Shown: positions 1 through 7,126 of the stretch, one piece after another | Layout of the letters: the number at the start of each line of letters is the position of its first letter | Position numbering within the stretch: position 1 is the first letter of the stretch | DNA from: Clostridiales bacterium | Lineage (GTDB): Bacteria > Bacillota > Clostridia > Oscillospirales > CAG-272 | NCBI GenBank assembly: GCA_018370615.1 | Contig: JAGZAC010000007.1 | Coordinates: 1-19,773 of the forward strand | Direction of reading: 5' to 3' | DNA length: 19,773 nt | Program-made: the position numbers and the translations under genes | The notes under the pieces: generated by a model | What the model saw: the letters and a program-made list of their open reading frames with translations, nothing else | Databases searched by the model: none | Told to the model about the DNA's origin: nothing

Positions 1-59
1 GCATACAGCGCTGCTGTAAGTCCGGCGGGTCCTGCGCCTACAATTATGATATCATACAT
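1..59 (-). CDS. trxB: Thioredoxin reductase-like FAD protein, N-terminal fragment
   Basis: Only the first 19 codons lie in the window, read leftward from the ATG at 59. They encode a short beta strand followed by GAGPAGLTAA, the dinucleotide-binding GxGxxG fingerprint that opens thioredoxin reductases and related FAD/NAD(P)H oxidoreductases. An AGGAG ribosome site lies at 72-76. The gene begins 24 bases after the nrdD stop on the same strand, so the two are probably co-transcribed. Because nrdD ends in a glutaredoxin-like domain, a reductase that recharges a dithiol is a sensible partner; this is inference. Other FAD oxidoreductases share the same opening, so the exact family is not settled by this fragment. 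Confidence 0.7.
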   Translation of the reverse strand, partial: MYDIIIVGAGPAGLTAALY

Positions 60-83
60 AAAAGGGCTTTTCTCCTGTATTTA

Positions 84-2450
84 TTAGGCAGTGACTTTTG
101 CGGCTTTGTCTAAAAACGCTTTGACACCGGCCACATCTGTGAACTGCTGCTCACCAACCACCAGCGTGGGCGCCTGCCGCAGTCCCAGTTTCTTCGCAAG
201 CTCCTCTTCGTCTTCTACATAAAGCTTTGTGTACTGAATGCCCGCTTTGTCCAGCAGAGATTGGGCGACCTTGCATTTTGGACACGTCTTTGTCGCAAAC
301 AGAAGAATTGCATCTTCTTCCACAGGAGCGTCTGCTTGCTCCTCTGCGGTATCTTTCAACAGCTTACTGCGTCTTACTACAGAGGTATCGATGTTATAGA
401 CAACACGGTCTTTGTACTCCTGGGTTTTACCATCGTTCCAGTTGAGAACAGGACGATAGTAGCCGGTAATCCGGGAGTATACTTCCGTTTTCGCACCGCA
501 GGTGGGGCAGGTGAACTGCTCGCCGGCGATGTAGCCGTGGTCCTTGCAGACGGAGTAGGTGGGGGACAGGGTATAATAAGGCAATGTGAAGTTTTCTGCG
601 ATTTTACGCACCAGATTTGCGGCAGACTTCCAGTCAGGCAGCTTTTCGCCGAGGAAGGCATGGAACACGGTGCCGGAGGTATACCGGGTCTGGAGGTCGT
701 CCTGAAGCTCCAGTGCAGAGAAAACGTCATCGGTATAACCTACGGGCAGGTGGGATGAGTTGGTATAGTAGGGCGTTGCACCTTCGTGTGCGGTAATGAT
801 GTCCGGATACCGTTTTTTGTCATGCTTTGCCAGACGATAGCTGGTGGATTCGGCCGGCGTTGCCTCCAGATTGTAAAGATCGCCGTACATTTCCTGGTAA
901 TCGGAGAGCCGTTCCCGCATATGATCCAGCACTTCTTTGGTGAACTGGAGAGTTTCTGGATGGGTCATATCCTTCCGCAGCCATTTTGCATTGAGGCCGG
1001 CCTCGTTCATGCCTACCAGGCCGATGGTGGAGAAGTGGTTGTCAAAGGTGCCCAGATACCGTTTGGTATAGGGGTACAGTCCTTCATTCATCAGCTTGGT
1101 GACAACAGTACGCTTGATTTTCAGGCTGCGTGCGGAGATGTCCATAATATGGTCCAGTCTTCGGTAAAAGTCCTCCGGACTGTCGGAAAGGTATGCAATG
1201 CGGGGCATGTTGATGGTGACGACGCCTATAGAGCCGGTGGATTCGCCGCTTCCGAAGAAACCGCCGGATTTTTTGCGCAGCTCCCGCAGATCCAGACGCA
1301 GACGGCAGCACATGGACCGCACGTCGCTGGGCTCCATATCGGAGTTGATATAATTGGAGAAATATGGGGTGCCGTATTTTGCAGTCATCTCGAACAGCAG
1401 CTTATTGTTTTCCGTCTCAGACCAGTCAAAGTCCTTGGTGATGGAGTAGGTGGGAATCGGATACTGGAAGCCGCGGCCGTTTGCATCGCCTTCAATCATG
1501 ATTTCGATGAAGGCACGGTTGACCATATCCATTTCTTTTTTGCAGTCTTTGTATTTGAAGTCCACTTCCTTGCCGCCGATGATGCAGTTTTGTTCTGCAA
1601 GGTCTGCAGGAACGGTCCAGTCCAGGGTGATATTGGAGAAGGGCGCCTGAGTTCCCCATCTGGAAGGTGTATTTACGCCGTAAATAAAGCTTTCAATACA
1701 TTTTTTTACCTGATCGTAGGACAGGTTATCCACCTTGACAAAGGGGGCCAGATAGGTGTCAAAGGAAGAAAACGCCTGGGCGCCGGCCCATTCATTCTGC
1801 ATAATTCCCAGGAAGTTGACCATCTGGTTACACAGCGTTGCCAGGTGGCTGGCGGGAGAGCTGGTGATCTTACCGGGCACGCCGCCGAGTCCTTCCTTAA
1901 TCAACTGCCGCAGAGACCATCCTGCGCAGTAGCCGGTAAGCATGGAAAGGTCATGCAGATGGATATCTGCGTTTCTGTGGGCAGAGGAGATTTCGTCATC
2001 GTAAATCTCAGACAGCCAGTAGTTGGCGGTGATGGCGCCGGAGTTGGACAGAATCAGCCCGCCTACCGAATAGGTGACGGTAGAATTTTCCTTCACTCTC
2101 CAGTCGTTGAGTTTCACGTAATTGTCAACAATTTCTTTGTAGTCCAGCAGTGTGGATTTGATGTTGCGCAGCTTTTCCCGCTGGCGGCGGTACAGAATGT
2201 ATGCTTTGGCCACATCGTCGTAACCGGCCTGTACCAATACGGACTCTACACTATCCTGAATATCTTCCACGGCAATCAAACCGTCTTTGATTTTCGGTTC
2301 AAAGTTTGCAGTAACTTTAAGGGCCAGAAAGTCAATAATAGAAGGAACAAAGTCCTTTTCCTGTGCTTCGAATGCCATTGTGATGGCGCCGCTGATCTTT
2401 GACAGGTCAAAATCTGTGATTTTTCCGTCTCTCTTTTGTACTTGATACAT
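84..2450 (-). CDS. nrdD: Anaerobic (class III) ribonucleoside-triphosphate reductase with fused glutaredoxin-like domain
   Basis: Reduces ribonucleoside triphosphates to deoxyribonucleotides without oxygen, using a glycyl radical made by the activase NrdG (not in this window). The 788-residue protein has an N-terminal ATP-cone (about 1-95) for allosteric control, then the ten-stranded barrel. Cys175 (GYCAGW) and Cys381/382 (MCCRL) are candidate active-site cysteines. Near the C-terminus are a zinc site (C635-x2-H638, C648-x2-C651) and the glycyl radical loop RITGYY with Gly663. Unusually, residues 713-785 form a glutaredoxin/NrdH-like domain with a CPKC motif at 723-726 and a PTLVV cis-proline strand. 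This suggests dithiol rather than formate supplies electrons, as known for some NrdD subtypes. Start: ATG at 2450 with AAGGAG seven bases upstream. A reductase gene follows directly. Confidence 0.95.
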   Translation of the reverse strand: MYQVQKRDGKITDFDLSKISGAITMAFEAQEKDFVPSIIDFLALKVTANFEPKIKDGLIAVEDIQDSVESVLVQAGYDDVAKAYILYRRQREKLRNIKSTLLDYKEIVDNYVKLNDWRVKENSTVTYSVGGLILSNSGAITANYWLSEIYDDEISSAHRNADIHLHDLSMLTGYCAGWSLRQLIKEGLGGVPGKITSSPASHLATLCNQMVNFLGIMQNEWAGAQAFSSFDTYLAPFVKVDNLSYDQVKKCIESFIYGVNTPSRWGTQAPFSNITLDWTVPADLAEQNCIIGGKEVDFKYKDCKKEMDMVNRAFIEIMIEGDANGRGFQYPIPTYSITKDFDWSETENNKLLFEMTAKYGTPYFSNYINSDMEPSDVRSMCCRLRLDLRELRKKSGGFFGSGESTGSIGVVTINMPRIAYLSDSPEDFYRRLDHIMDISARSLKIKRTVVTKLMNEGLYPYTKRYLGTFDNHFSTIGLVGMNEAGLNAKWLRKDMTHPETLQFTKEVLDHMRERLSDYQEMYGDLYNLEATPAESTSYRLAKHDKKRYPDIITAHEGATPYYTNSSHLPVGYTDDVFSALELQDDLQTRYTSGTVFHAFLGEKLPDWKSAANLVRKIAENFTLPYYTLSPTYSVCKDHGYIAGEQFTCPTCGAKTEVYSRITGYYRPVLNWNDGKTQEYKDRVVYNIDTSVVRRSKLLKDTAEEQADAPVEEDAILLFATKTCPKCKVAQSLLDKAGIQYTKLYVEDEEELAKKLGLRQAPTLVVGEQQFTDVAGVKAFLDKAAKVTA

Positions 2451-2509
2451 AATGCAACTCCTTTAGATAATATATGTCAACAGACTGTGTTATTGATCCG
2501 TGGGCCCTT

Positions 2510-2539
2510 ATTATAGCACTATATCTTGTGGCCTGTCAA
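2510..2539 (-). promoter_or_regulatory. nrdD promoter, consensus sigma-A type
   Basis: On the minus strand, -35 TTGACA (2539-2534) and -10 TATAAT (2515-2510) both match consensus, with an 18-base spacer. The predicted transcript would start near 2502 and leave a leader of about 50 bases, with AAGGAG before the nrdD ATG. The spacer holds an NrdR-box-like palindrome. Confidence 0.8.
2516..2531. promoter_or_regulatory. NrdR box candidate in the nrdD promoter spacer
   Basis: The 16 bases GCACTATATCTTGTGG match the known NrdR consensus acaCwAtATaTwGtgt at 13 of 16 positions and fill the gap between -35 and -10. NrdR is the zinc-finger/ATP-cone repressor of ribonucleotide reductase genes; a site here would block RNA polymerase directly. 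NrdR usually binds paired boxes. A weak second AT-core match with 31-base centre spacing lies at 2547-2562. Confidence 0.65.
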
Positions 2540-2650
2540 GGAAATTCAGCGAAATATTAAAATATCGGCATTATGGACAAAACTCCCGTGTAAAATTCAG
2601 CAATAATGCCAGGCGGGTACAGCTTACTTCTAAAAATCAAAAAAAATAAT

Positions 2651-2666
2651 ACACAATATGTTGTAT
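2651..2666. promoter_or_regulatory. Second NrdR-box-like palindrome, distal
   Basis: ACACAATATGTTGTAT matches the NrdR consensus at 14 of 16 positions. It is about 135 bases (centre to centre) upstream of the promoter-embedded box, beside the terminator of the upstream gene. It may be an auxiliary site or a chance AT-rich match; no clear promoter overlaps it. Confidence 0.4.
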
Positions 2667-2696
2667 ATAAAAAGGACCTCAGCAAAGGCCCTTTTT
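2667..2696 (-). terminator. Rho-independent terminator of the cohesin/dockerin gene
   Basis: Arms AAAAAGG-a-CC and GG-c-CCTTTTT pair around an eight-base loop with one A/C mismatch. Read leftward, the hairpin ends in a T-run followed by TATATA. It begins nine bases after the stop codon at 2705. Confidence 0.7.
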
Positions 2697-2704
2697 ATAC
2701 GACT

Positions 2705-3760
2705 TTATTCCCACCCGGGAGGCAGTGGCGCGTTGCCGGCGGCAATTTGCACAATGTATCTATAATCTATCATGTTGACTATGCCGTCGTTATCTAAATC
2801 GGCTGCGTCATATAGCTGCAGGGGGATCCGGGAGAGAGAGGAAATGACAAAACGCATATAGACTACATCTTCCATCGTAAGCATTCCGTCGTTGTTCAGA
2901 TCCGCTTTTCTCCAATGCTCCAATATAGGGAGTACTTCTTCCTTTGTCTCATCGCAACTGTCGCATGCATACAGACCGAGCCCCTCGCTCTCGAATGTAG
3001 GACTTACAATTTCTTCCTGCAGGGTCCATTTGTGGCCTGTGGCAGGTAATGTGGTGTGTTCCAGTACATTCTCACAGTAAACACACACCATTTCCGTATA
3101 TCCGTCTTCGATACAAGTGGGAGCTACAGTGTGTTCTTCATAGCTGTGGTCTCCGTATTCACTTTTTCCTACGATATTTAAAATTTCTACGTCAATAAGC
3201 TCGTTGTCCCAATTGATAAATGGGCGTTTGTCCAATTTAACGGTAAAATCGTAGCCTGCGCTGTCATCCAAAATATCAAATACCAGCGTGCATACAAGCC
3301 CGTTATTGGGGTTGTTATCCATTTCTGTGTTTTCTGCAATATAGGAGACCGATTTTTCCGTAATGGTAGGCTCCCAGTACTCACTGTCCGTCCAAACGTC
3401 TCCATTGGCACATGAGGCAAGAGCAAGGGCGGCCGGGTTATATTGAAAAACCATCTTCATGGAATATATTCCAGGGTTGTTTTCCAGGACTGCGGTCACC
3501 GTCAGCTGTCCTTCGCTTTTTGCGCTTTCCAATAAAACATAGCAGGAATCGGGAAGGACAGGCGCATCTGCGTATACTGTGTAAGAGTCGCCGCACTGCG
3601 TGCAGGTATACTGTATTTGCTCCTTTGTGATGCAAGTGGCGGGAAGGATTGTCTGTTCGTAGGTATGTACACAGTCGGCGGCAAAAATGTGGCCGGCCAT
3701 GGAAATTGCATGAAGCATTGATATGCTGAGCACTATCGCCAGAAAAGATTTGAGGCGCAT
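2705..3760 (-). CDS. Exported protein with cohesin-like and type I dockerin domains
   Basis: A 351-residue secreted protein that may bind a cellulosome-like scaffold or another dockerin partner. Residues 1-28 form a signal peptide (basic MRLK, hydrophobic core, likely cut after FAA). A Cys-rich segment follows with CTQCG, then a cohesin-like beta-sandwich (about 72-197, with NPGIYSMKMVFQYNP). Two more Cys-rich repeats follow, with CVYC and CDSC motifs and the LPATGHKW linker common in clostridial surface proteins. The C-terminus is a dockerin with two calcium loops, DLNNDGMLTMED (287-298) and DLDNDGIVNMID (321-332). The start at 3760 is preferred over ATGs at 3808 and 3769 because AAAGGA sits eight bases before it and the signal peptide begins there. 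The cohesin call rests on fold-type motifs only. Confidence 0.8.
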   Translation of the reverse strand: MRLKSFLAIVLSISMLHAISMAGHIFAADCVHTYEQTILPATCITKEQIQYTCTQCGDSYTVYADAPVLPDSCYVLLESAKSEGQLTVTAVLENNPGIYSMKMVFQYNPAALALASCANGDVWTDSEYWEPTITEKSVSYIAENTEMDNNPNNGLVCTLVFDILDDSAGYDFTVKLDKRPFINWDNELIDVEILNIVGKSEYGDHSYEEHTVAPTCIEDGYTEMVCVYCENVLEHTTLPATGHKWTLQEEIVSPTFESEGLGLYACDSCDETKEEVLPILEHWRKADLNNDGMLTMEDVVYMRFVISSLSRIPLQLYDAADLDNDGIVNMIDYRYIVQIAAGNAPLPPGWE

Positions 3761-3798
3761 GGGATTCATCCTTTCGCATAGGATTATTCTACATTTAT

Positions 3799-3827
3799 AT
3801 ACTAACATATTTTTTCGGACAGGTCAA
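3799..3827 (-). promoter_or_regulatory. Promoter of the cohesin/dockerin gene
   Basis: On the minus strand TTGACC (3827-3822) and TAGTAT (3804-3799) are separated by 17 bases, about 40 bases upstream of the chosen ATG. It is back to back with the asd promoter on the other strand. Confidence 0.6.
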
Positions 3828-3860
3828 GATGGCAAATTGTACATTTGCGGTGCCGCAGAA

Positions 3861-3889
3861 TTGACAAACGGAACAACATATGATAACAT
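3861..3889 (+). promoter_or_regulatory. Promoter of asd
   Basis: TTGACA (3861-3866) and TAACAT (3884-3889) with a 17-base spacer, predicting a start near 3896 and a leader of about 57 bases before the GTG at 3953. Confidence 0.65.
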
Positions 3890-3923
3890 ATCATAAATAT
3901 AAAACGATATTTCCAGAAAAGGG

Positions 3924-3938
3924 CCGGGCGCAGCCCGG
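3924..3938 (+). promoter_or_regulatory. GC hairpin in the asd leader
   Basis: CCGGGC-GCA-GCCCGG forms a perfect 6-bp all-GC stem with a three-base loop, ending 14 bases before the asd GTG. No T-run follows, so it is not a typical terminator. It covers the region where a ribosome site would be expected, and may affect translation start. Confidence 0.45.
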
Positions 3939-3952
3939 AATGGTGACAAAAG

Positions 3953-5035
3953 GTGGCCGATAGAATCAGAGCAGGAATTGTTGGAGCAACGGGGATGGTG
4001 GGACAGCGCTTTATCACGCTGCTGGAGAATCATCCCTATTTTGAAGTGACAGCTCTTGCTGCGAGTGCCCGCAGCGCAGGTGCAAAATATACCGACGCCG
4101 TAGAGGGAAGATGGAAGCTGTCCTGTGAGATTCCGGAATATGCCCGGAATATGGTAGTGATGGACGCCGCCGACATTGCGGCGATGAAGGAAAAAGTAGA
4201 TTTTATCTTCTGTGCTGTGGATATGAAAAAGGACGCAGTGATTGCACTGGAAGAGGCGTATGCGAAGGCGGAGCTGCCGGTGATCTCCAACAATAGCGCC
4301 AACCGGTGGACGCCGGACGTACCGATGCTGATTCCGGAAATCAACGATGCGCATGCGGCCGTTATCGCCGACCAGAGAAAGCGGCTGGGAACAAAACGGG
4401 GTTTTATTGCGGTGAAGCCCAACTGCTCCATCCAAAGCTATGTGCCCATGCTCACGCCCCTGCGCAAGTTCGGTCTGCAGCAGGTGGTAGTCAGCACATA
4501 TCAGGCCATCAGCGGCGCCGGCAAAACATTTAAGGAAATGCCGGAAATGGTAGACAATGTGATCCCTTATATTGGCGGCGAAGAGGAAAAAAGTGAGCGG
4601 GAGCCTCTGCGCATCTGGGGAGAATACAGGGACGGTGTGATTGTGCCGGCGGAGGATACGGTCATCACCAGCCAGTGCATCCGTGTGCCGGTACTGGACG
4701 GCCATCTGGCAACGGTGTTTGTCAATTTTGAAAATAAGCCTACAAAGGAGCAGATCCTTGCGGAGTGGAAGGCGTTCAAGGGCTTGCCGCAAACGCTGGG
4801 TCTGCCCCATGCGCCGGAGCAGTTTATTACATATTTTGAAGAGAACAACCGGCCGCAGACCCGCCTGGACAGAGACATTTGCGGCGGGATGGGCGTCAGT
4901 GCAGGCAGACTGCGGGAAGATACGATTTTTGACTGGAAGTTTGTCGGGCTTTCCCACAATACTCTCCGGGGCGCTGCAGGCGGTGCGTTGTTGTCGGCGG
5001 AACTTTTGTATAAGCTGGGATATTTGGATGTTTGA
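3953..5035 (+). CDS. asd: Aspartate-semialdehyde dehydrogenase (archaeal/fungal-type)
   Basis: Converts aspartyl phosphate to aspartate semialdehyde with NADPH, the branch point to lysine/diaminopimelate, threonine and methionine. The 360 residues open with the Rossmann motif GIVGATGMVGQRF (8-20). The catalytic Cys158 lies in KPNCSIQSY, and a catalytic His251 candidate in RVPVLDGHLATVF. The order and length fit the archaeal/fungal subclass rather than the typical E. coli type. An in-frame TGA at 3944 leaves GTG 3953 as the only workable start; no good Shine-Dalgarno is seen, only a weak purine run and a GC hairpin. A hydrolase gene follows after 24 bases, so the two form a short operon. No lysine riboswitch is visible in the short leader. 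Confidence 0.93.
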   Translation: MADRIRAGIVGATGMVGQRFITLLENHPYFEVTALAASARSAGAKYTDAVEGRWKLSCEIPEYARNMVVMDAADIAAMKEKVDFIFCAVDMKKDAVIALEEAYAKAELPVISNNSANRWTPDVPMLIPEINDAHAAVIADQRKRLGTKRGFIAVKPNCSIQSYVPMLTPLRKFGLQQVVVSTYQAISGAGKTFKEMPEMVDNVIPYIGGEEEKSEREPLRIWGEYRDGVIVPAEDTVITSQCIRVPVLDGHLATVFVNFENKPTKEQILAEWKAFKGLPQTLGLPHAPEQFITYFEENNRPQTRLDRDICGGMGVSAGRLREDTIFDWKFVGLSHNTLRGAAGGALLSAELLYKLGYLDV

Positions 5036-5059
5036 TAAACGGCGGAAAGGACGAAAACA

Positions 5060-5872
5060 ATGAATTGTGATACGATTTATCTCCGGGAGGGAGACGAAAA
5101 TGTGCGCCTCTGTACGTACATTTCCAACTATGCGGGGGATATGTGCGTACAGCCGCGGGATGCAGTGCTGGTCCTTCCCGGTGGCGGGTACGGGTTTCTC
5201 GCGGAGCGGGAGGCGGAACCTGCGGCAAAGACGTTTCTTGCTGCAGGGTGCAATGCGTTTGTGCTGTATTATTCCATTGGGGAGTATGCGAAATACCCCC
5301 GTCCGCTGGTAGATGTGTCTCTGGCAATCTGTCATATTCGGGACAATGCGGAAAAATATAATATCGATCCCGAACGGATTTTTGTGTGCGGGTTTTCCGC
5401 AGGCGGCCACCTGGCAGGTGCCATCGGTACTTTGTGGGACAGGGAGTATGCAAAAGCATCGCCAGACATGCCGGACGGCAAAAATAAGCCCAGAGGGGTA
5501 ATTTTGTCCTATCCGGTCATTAGCATGGGAGAGTATGCCCATGAATACTCCCGGGAGATGATAACCGGAAACGGTCCGGATGCTCAAATGTGGAGACAGG
5601 AGTGTTCTTTGGAATTGCAGGTAGGAGAGAATACGGTTCCGGCATTTCTCTGGCAGACACAGAACGACGATTGTGTAGCTATTCAAAATTCCATGCTGTA
5701 TGCACAGGCGTTGATCAATCATGAAGTTCCTGTGGAACTGCATATTTATCCAAAGGGGCCGCATGGCATGTCCGTGGTGACGGAAGAGACGGCGCAAGGA
5801 AATCCTGATAGGGGAGATCCCCATGTGGGCGGCTGGGTGAAGGCTGCGCTGGAATGGATGAAAATTGTTTGA
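5060..5872 (+). CDS. Alpha/beta hydrolase, esterase/lipase type
   Basis: A 270-residue cytoplasmic serine hydrolase of the acetyl-esterase/BD-FAE-like group; the substrate cannot be read from sequence. Seen: an oxyanion-hole loop LPGGGYG (39-45), the nucleophile elbow GFSAGGH with Ser113, an acid candidate Asp203 in QNDDCVAIQNS, and His235 in GPHGMS, in the usual order. There is no signal peptide. The ATG at 5060 is preceded by GGAAAGGA eight bases upstream. It starts 24 bases after asd and is probably co-transcribed, though no metabolic link to asd is obvious. Relatives often remove acetyl groups from plant polysaccharides, which would suit the glycosidase nearby; that is inference. Confidence 0.85.
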   Translation: MNCDTIYLREGDENVRLCTYISNYAGDMCVQPRDAVLVLPGGGYGFLAEREAEPAAKTFLAAGCNAFVLYYSIGEYAKYPRPLVDVSLAICHIRDNAEKYNIDPERIFVCGFSAGGHLAGAIGTLWDREYAKASPDMPDGKNKPRGVILSYPVISMGEYAHEYSREMITGNGPDAQMWRQECSLELQVGENTVPAFLWQTQNDDCVAIQNSMLYAQALINHEVPVELHIYPKGPHGMSVVTEETAQGNPDRGDPHVGGWVKAALEWMKIV

Positions 5873-5893
5873 TAAAAAGAGAAAAACAATTTT

Positions 5894-5919
5894 GCAAATG
5901 CCTAAAACGGGGCATTTGT
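5894..5919 (+). terminator. Possible weak terminator hairpin after the hydrolase
   Basis: CAAATGCC and GGCATTTG pair as a perfect 8-bp stem 21 bases after the stop at 5872. No T-run follows, so termination may depend on the repeat hairpins just downstream. Confidence 0.35.
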
Positions 5920-5924
5920 CGGTA

Positions 5925-5951
5925 ACTGCCTCCCCTTCCAGGGGAGGCAGT
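5925..5951. repeat. Perfect 11-bp stem hairpin of the palindromic repeat family
   Basis: ACTGCCTCCCC and GGGGAGGCAGT pair perfectly around a five-base loop. It resembles the terminal CCTCCCC...GGGGAGG hairpin of the larger elements and is probably a solo or decayed end. Confidence 0.7.
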
Positions 5952-5960
5952 ACATCTATA

Positions 5961-6007
5961 AGCCTCCCCTGTGCGGGAGTTGCTACGCAGTTCCCCACAA
6001 GGGGACC
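5961..6007 (-). repeat. Palindromic repeat, CCCCTTGTGGGGA family (copy 1)
   Basis: Read leftward it runs GGTCCCCTTGTGGGGA, an imperfect TGC-GTA-GCA inner stem, then CCCGCACAGGGGAGGC. The same plan recurs at 7299-7342, 7448-7490 and 10638-10690. No coding potential. Confidence 0.65.
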
Positions 6008-6023
6008 TTATTCCAATTTCTTT

Positions 6024-6165
6024 AGCCTCCCCTGTGTAAGGGGAGGTGTCAGCGCAGCTGACGGAGGGGTTGTTCTTTAAGCCATAAGTGAACAATCCCC
6101 CAGACTCCGCATACGCGGAGCCAGCCCCCTTAGCGGCTCTGCAAGAGACGCTCACATGGGGGCCT
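6024..6165. repeat. Two-half inverted palindromic element, copy A
   Basis: Left half: hairpin CCTCCCC-TGTGTAA-GGGGAGG (6026-6046), second hairpin GTCAG-CGCAG-CTGAC (6048-6062), core GGAGGGGTTGTTC. The right half is inverted: GAACAATCCCCC, hairpin CTCCGC-ATAC-GCGGAG (6105-6120), then a distal CCCCC...GGGGG stem with about 30 extra bases. It sits between two convergent genes, ending 25 bases from the patatin stop, and may act as a bidirectional terminator. Confidence 0.75.
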
Positions 6166-6189
6166 TATTATTGTATGATAAAGCCCAAG

Positions 6190-7068
6190 TCAAAGGATTT
6201 CTTTGATTTGCGCAATATGTTCCTTGCCGTCCAGATAACCCTGTTCCATTCGCTTTCTTGCATTTTCTGGGGAAAAATCCAATGTTCCTGTAAAGCTTTG
6301 TATGGCGCTTTCCTCTAAATTGATGTGCACCGTCTGTGCATCCGGGAAGCATTTCGTACAAGTTTTATCCCGCTCTTCCATAGTGACAACGATGAGCTTG
6401 CGGACACCTCTTTCGTACAGTGGCGTAATGGGTACGTTGTCCTCAATACCGCCGTCTATGTATTCTGCTCCTTCAATGGTTATGTCTGGAAAAATGAGAG
6501 GGATTGCAGACGATGCAAGCAGAATATCCGGAATCAGAGAAGTTTTTTGCTTGCGAATATCAAAATAAACCGGTGTCGTTTGGTATTTGAAGAACTTAAT
6601 GGCCAGCAGTGAGGCTATTCGTGTAAAGAGATTGTCTTCTGAATGTTTTTTTACATAATTATAAAATAAAGGGCATTTTTTTAGTTTTGCGGCAGTTACG
6701 TAAAAATCCCGCGTTCCGTTTTTCAAAACACGAGGTTCCACATTGTTGTCAATCAGTTCCTTCAATCCGGCATTGGAAAACCAACCGTCTGCGCAGGTGC
6801 CCCTTTCATAATGCAGCAGAGCTTCACAGCGACCGTAAATATCCTGCTTTGTAAGCACTTGCGCTGGGCTGATGGAGGCCCAAACCTTTTCTGCTTTTGC
6901 CAGATCCCCCATACAAAACATGGCGCCGTTTAGCGCACCGATGGACGTGCCGGCTACTGCGTCTATTTTGGAGTCAATGCCGGCTTCCCGCAGGGCGCGC
7001 CATACGCCAATCTGATAGGCGCCTTTTCCTCCTCCTCCGCCAAAAACAATTCCGATTTTATCTTTCAT
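6190..7068 (-). CDS. Patatin-like phospholipase
   Basis: A 292-residue serine lipid acyl hydrolase using a Ser-Asp dyad. The oxyanion glycine loop FGGGGGKGAYQIG lies at 9-21, the nucleophile Ser42 is in AGTSIG, and the dyad Asp205 is in YIDGGIEDN. Length suits bacterial single-domain members of the RssA/YlbK-like group. There is no signal peptide, so it is likely cytosolic or acts at the inner membrane face. The open frame runs further upstream, but that part lies in the repeat cluster and is not protein-like. ATG 7068 has AGGTGGTGA about five bases before it and starts directly with the family's N-terminal strand. It converges with the hydrolase gene on the left. Natural substrate unknown. 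Confidence 0.9.
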   Translation of the reverse strand: MKDKIGIVFGGGGGKGAYQIGVWRALREAGIDSKIDAVAGTSIGALNGAMFCMGDLAKAEKVWASISPAQVLTKQDIYGRCEALLHYERGTCADGWFSNAGLKELIDNNVEPRVLKNGTRDFYVTAAKLKKCPLFYNYVKKHSEDNLFTRIASLLAIKFFKYQTTPVYFDIRKQKTSLIPDILLASSAIPLIFPDITIEGAEYIDGGIEDNVPITPLYERGVRKLIVVTMEERDKTCTKCFPDAQTVHINLEESAIQSFTGTLDFSPENARKRMEQGYLDGKEHIAQIKEIL

Positions 7069-7126
7069 ATGATCACCACCTACAGGCATCATATGAAAGA
7101 TATGGAGATGTTGTGCGGCAGGCGGG

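Noticed and set aside
786..2402. 538-codon open frame on the plus strand
   Set aside because: It lies opposite nrdD, which has all family motifs on the minus strand; the plus-strand translation has no recognisable domain.
2451..2605. Adenosylcobalamin riboswitch upstream of nrdD
   Set aside because: The leader is about 50 bases and lacks the B12-box; class III enzymes are not cobalamin dependent.
2567..2610. GGCATTAT...ATAATGCC inverted repeat upstream of nrdD
   Set aside because: Eight-base arms are 28 bases apart and upstream of the promoter; probably chance in AT-rich DNA.
3809..3952. Lysine riboswitch upstream of asd
   Set aside because: The predicted leader is about 57 bases, far too short, and no lysine-riboswitch core motif is seen.
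3824..5998. 724-codon open frame on the minus strand
   Set aside because: Antisense to asd and the hydrolase, Arg/His/Leu/Cys-rich and low in family-like motifs; it also runs into the repeats.
5865..6318. Several short open frames in the repeat spacers (also near 7069-7526 and 10389-10748)
   Set aside because: They are translations of repeat sequences with no ribosome site and similar fragments in several frames.
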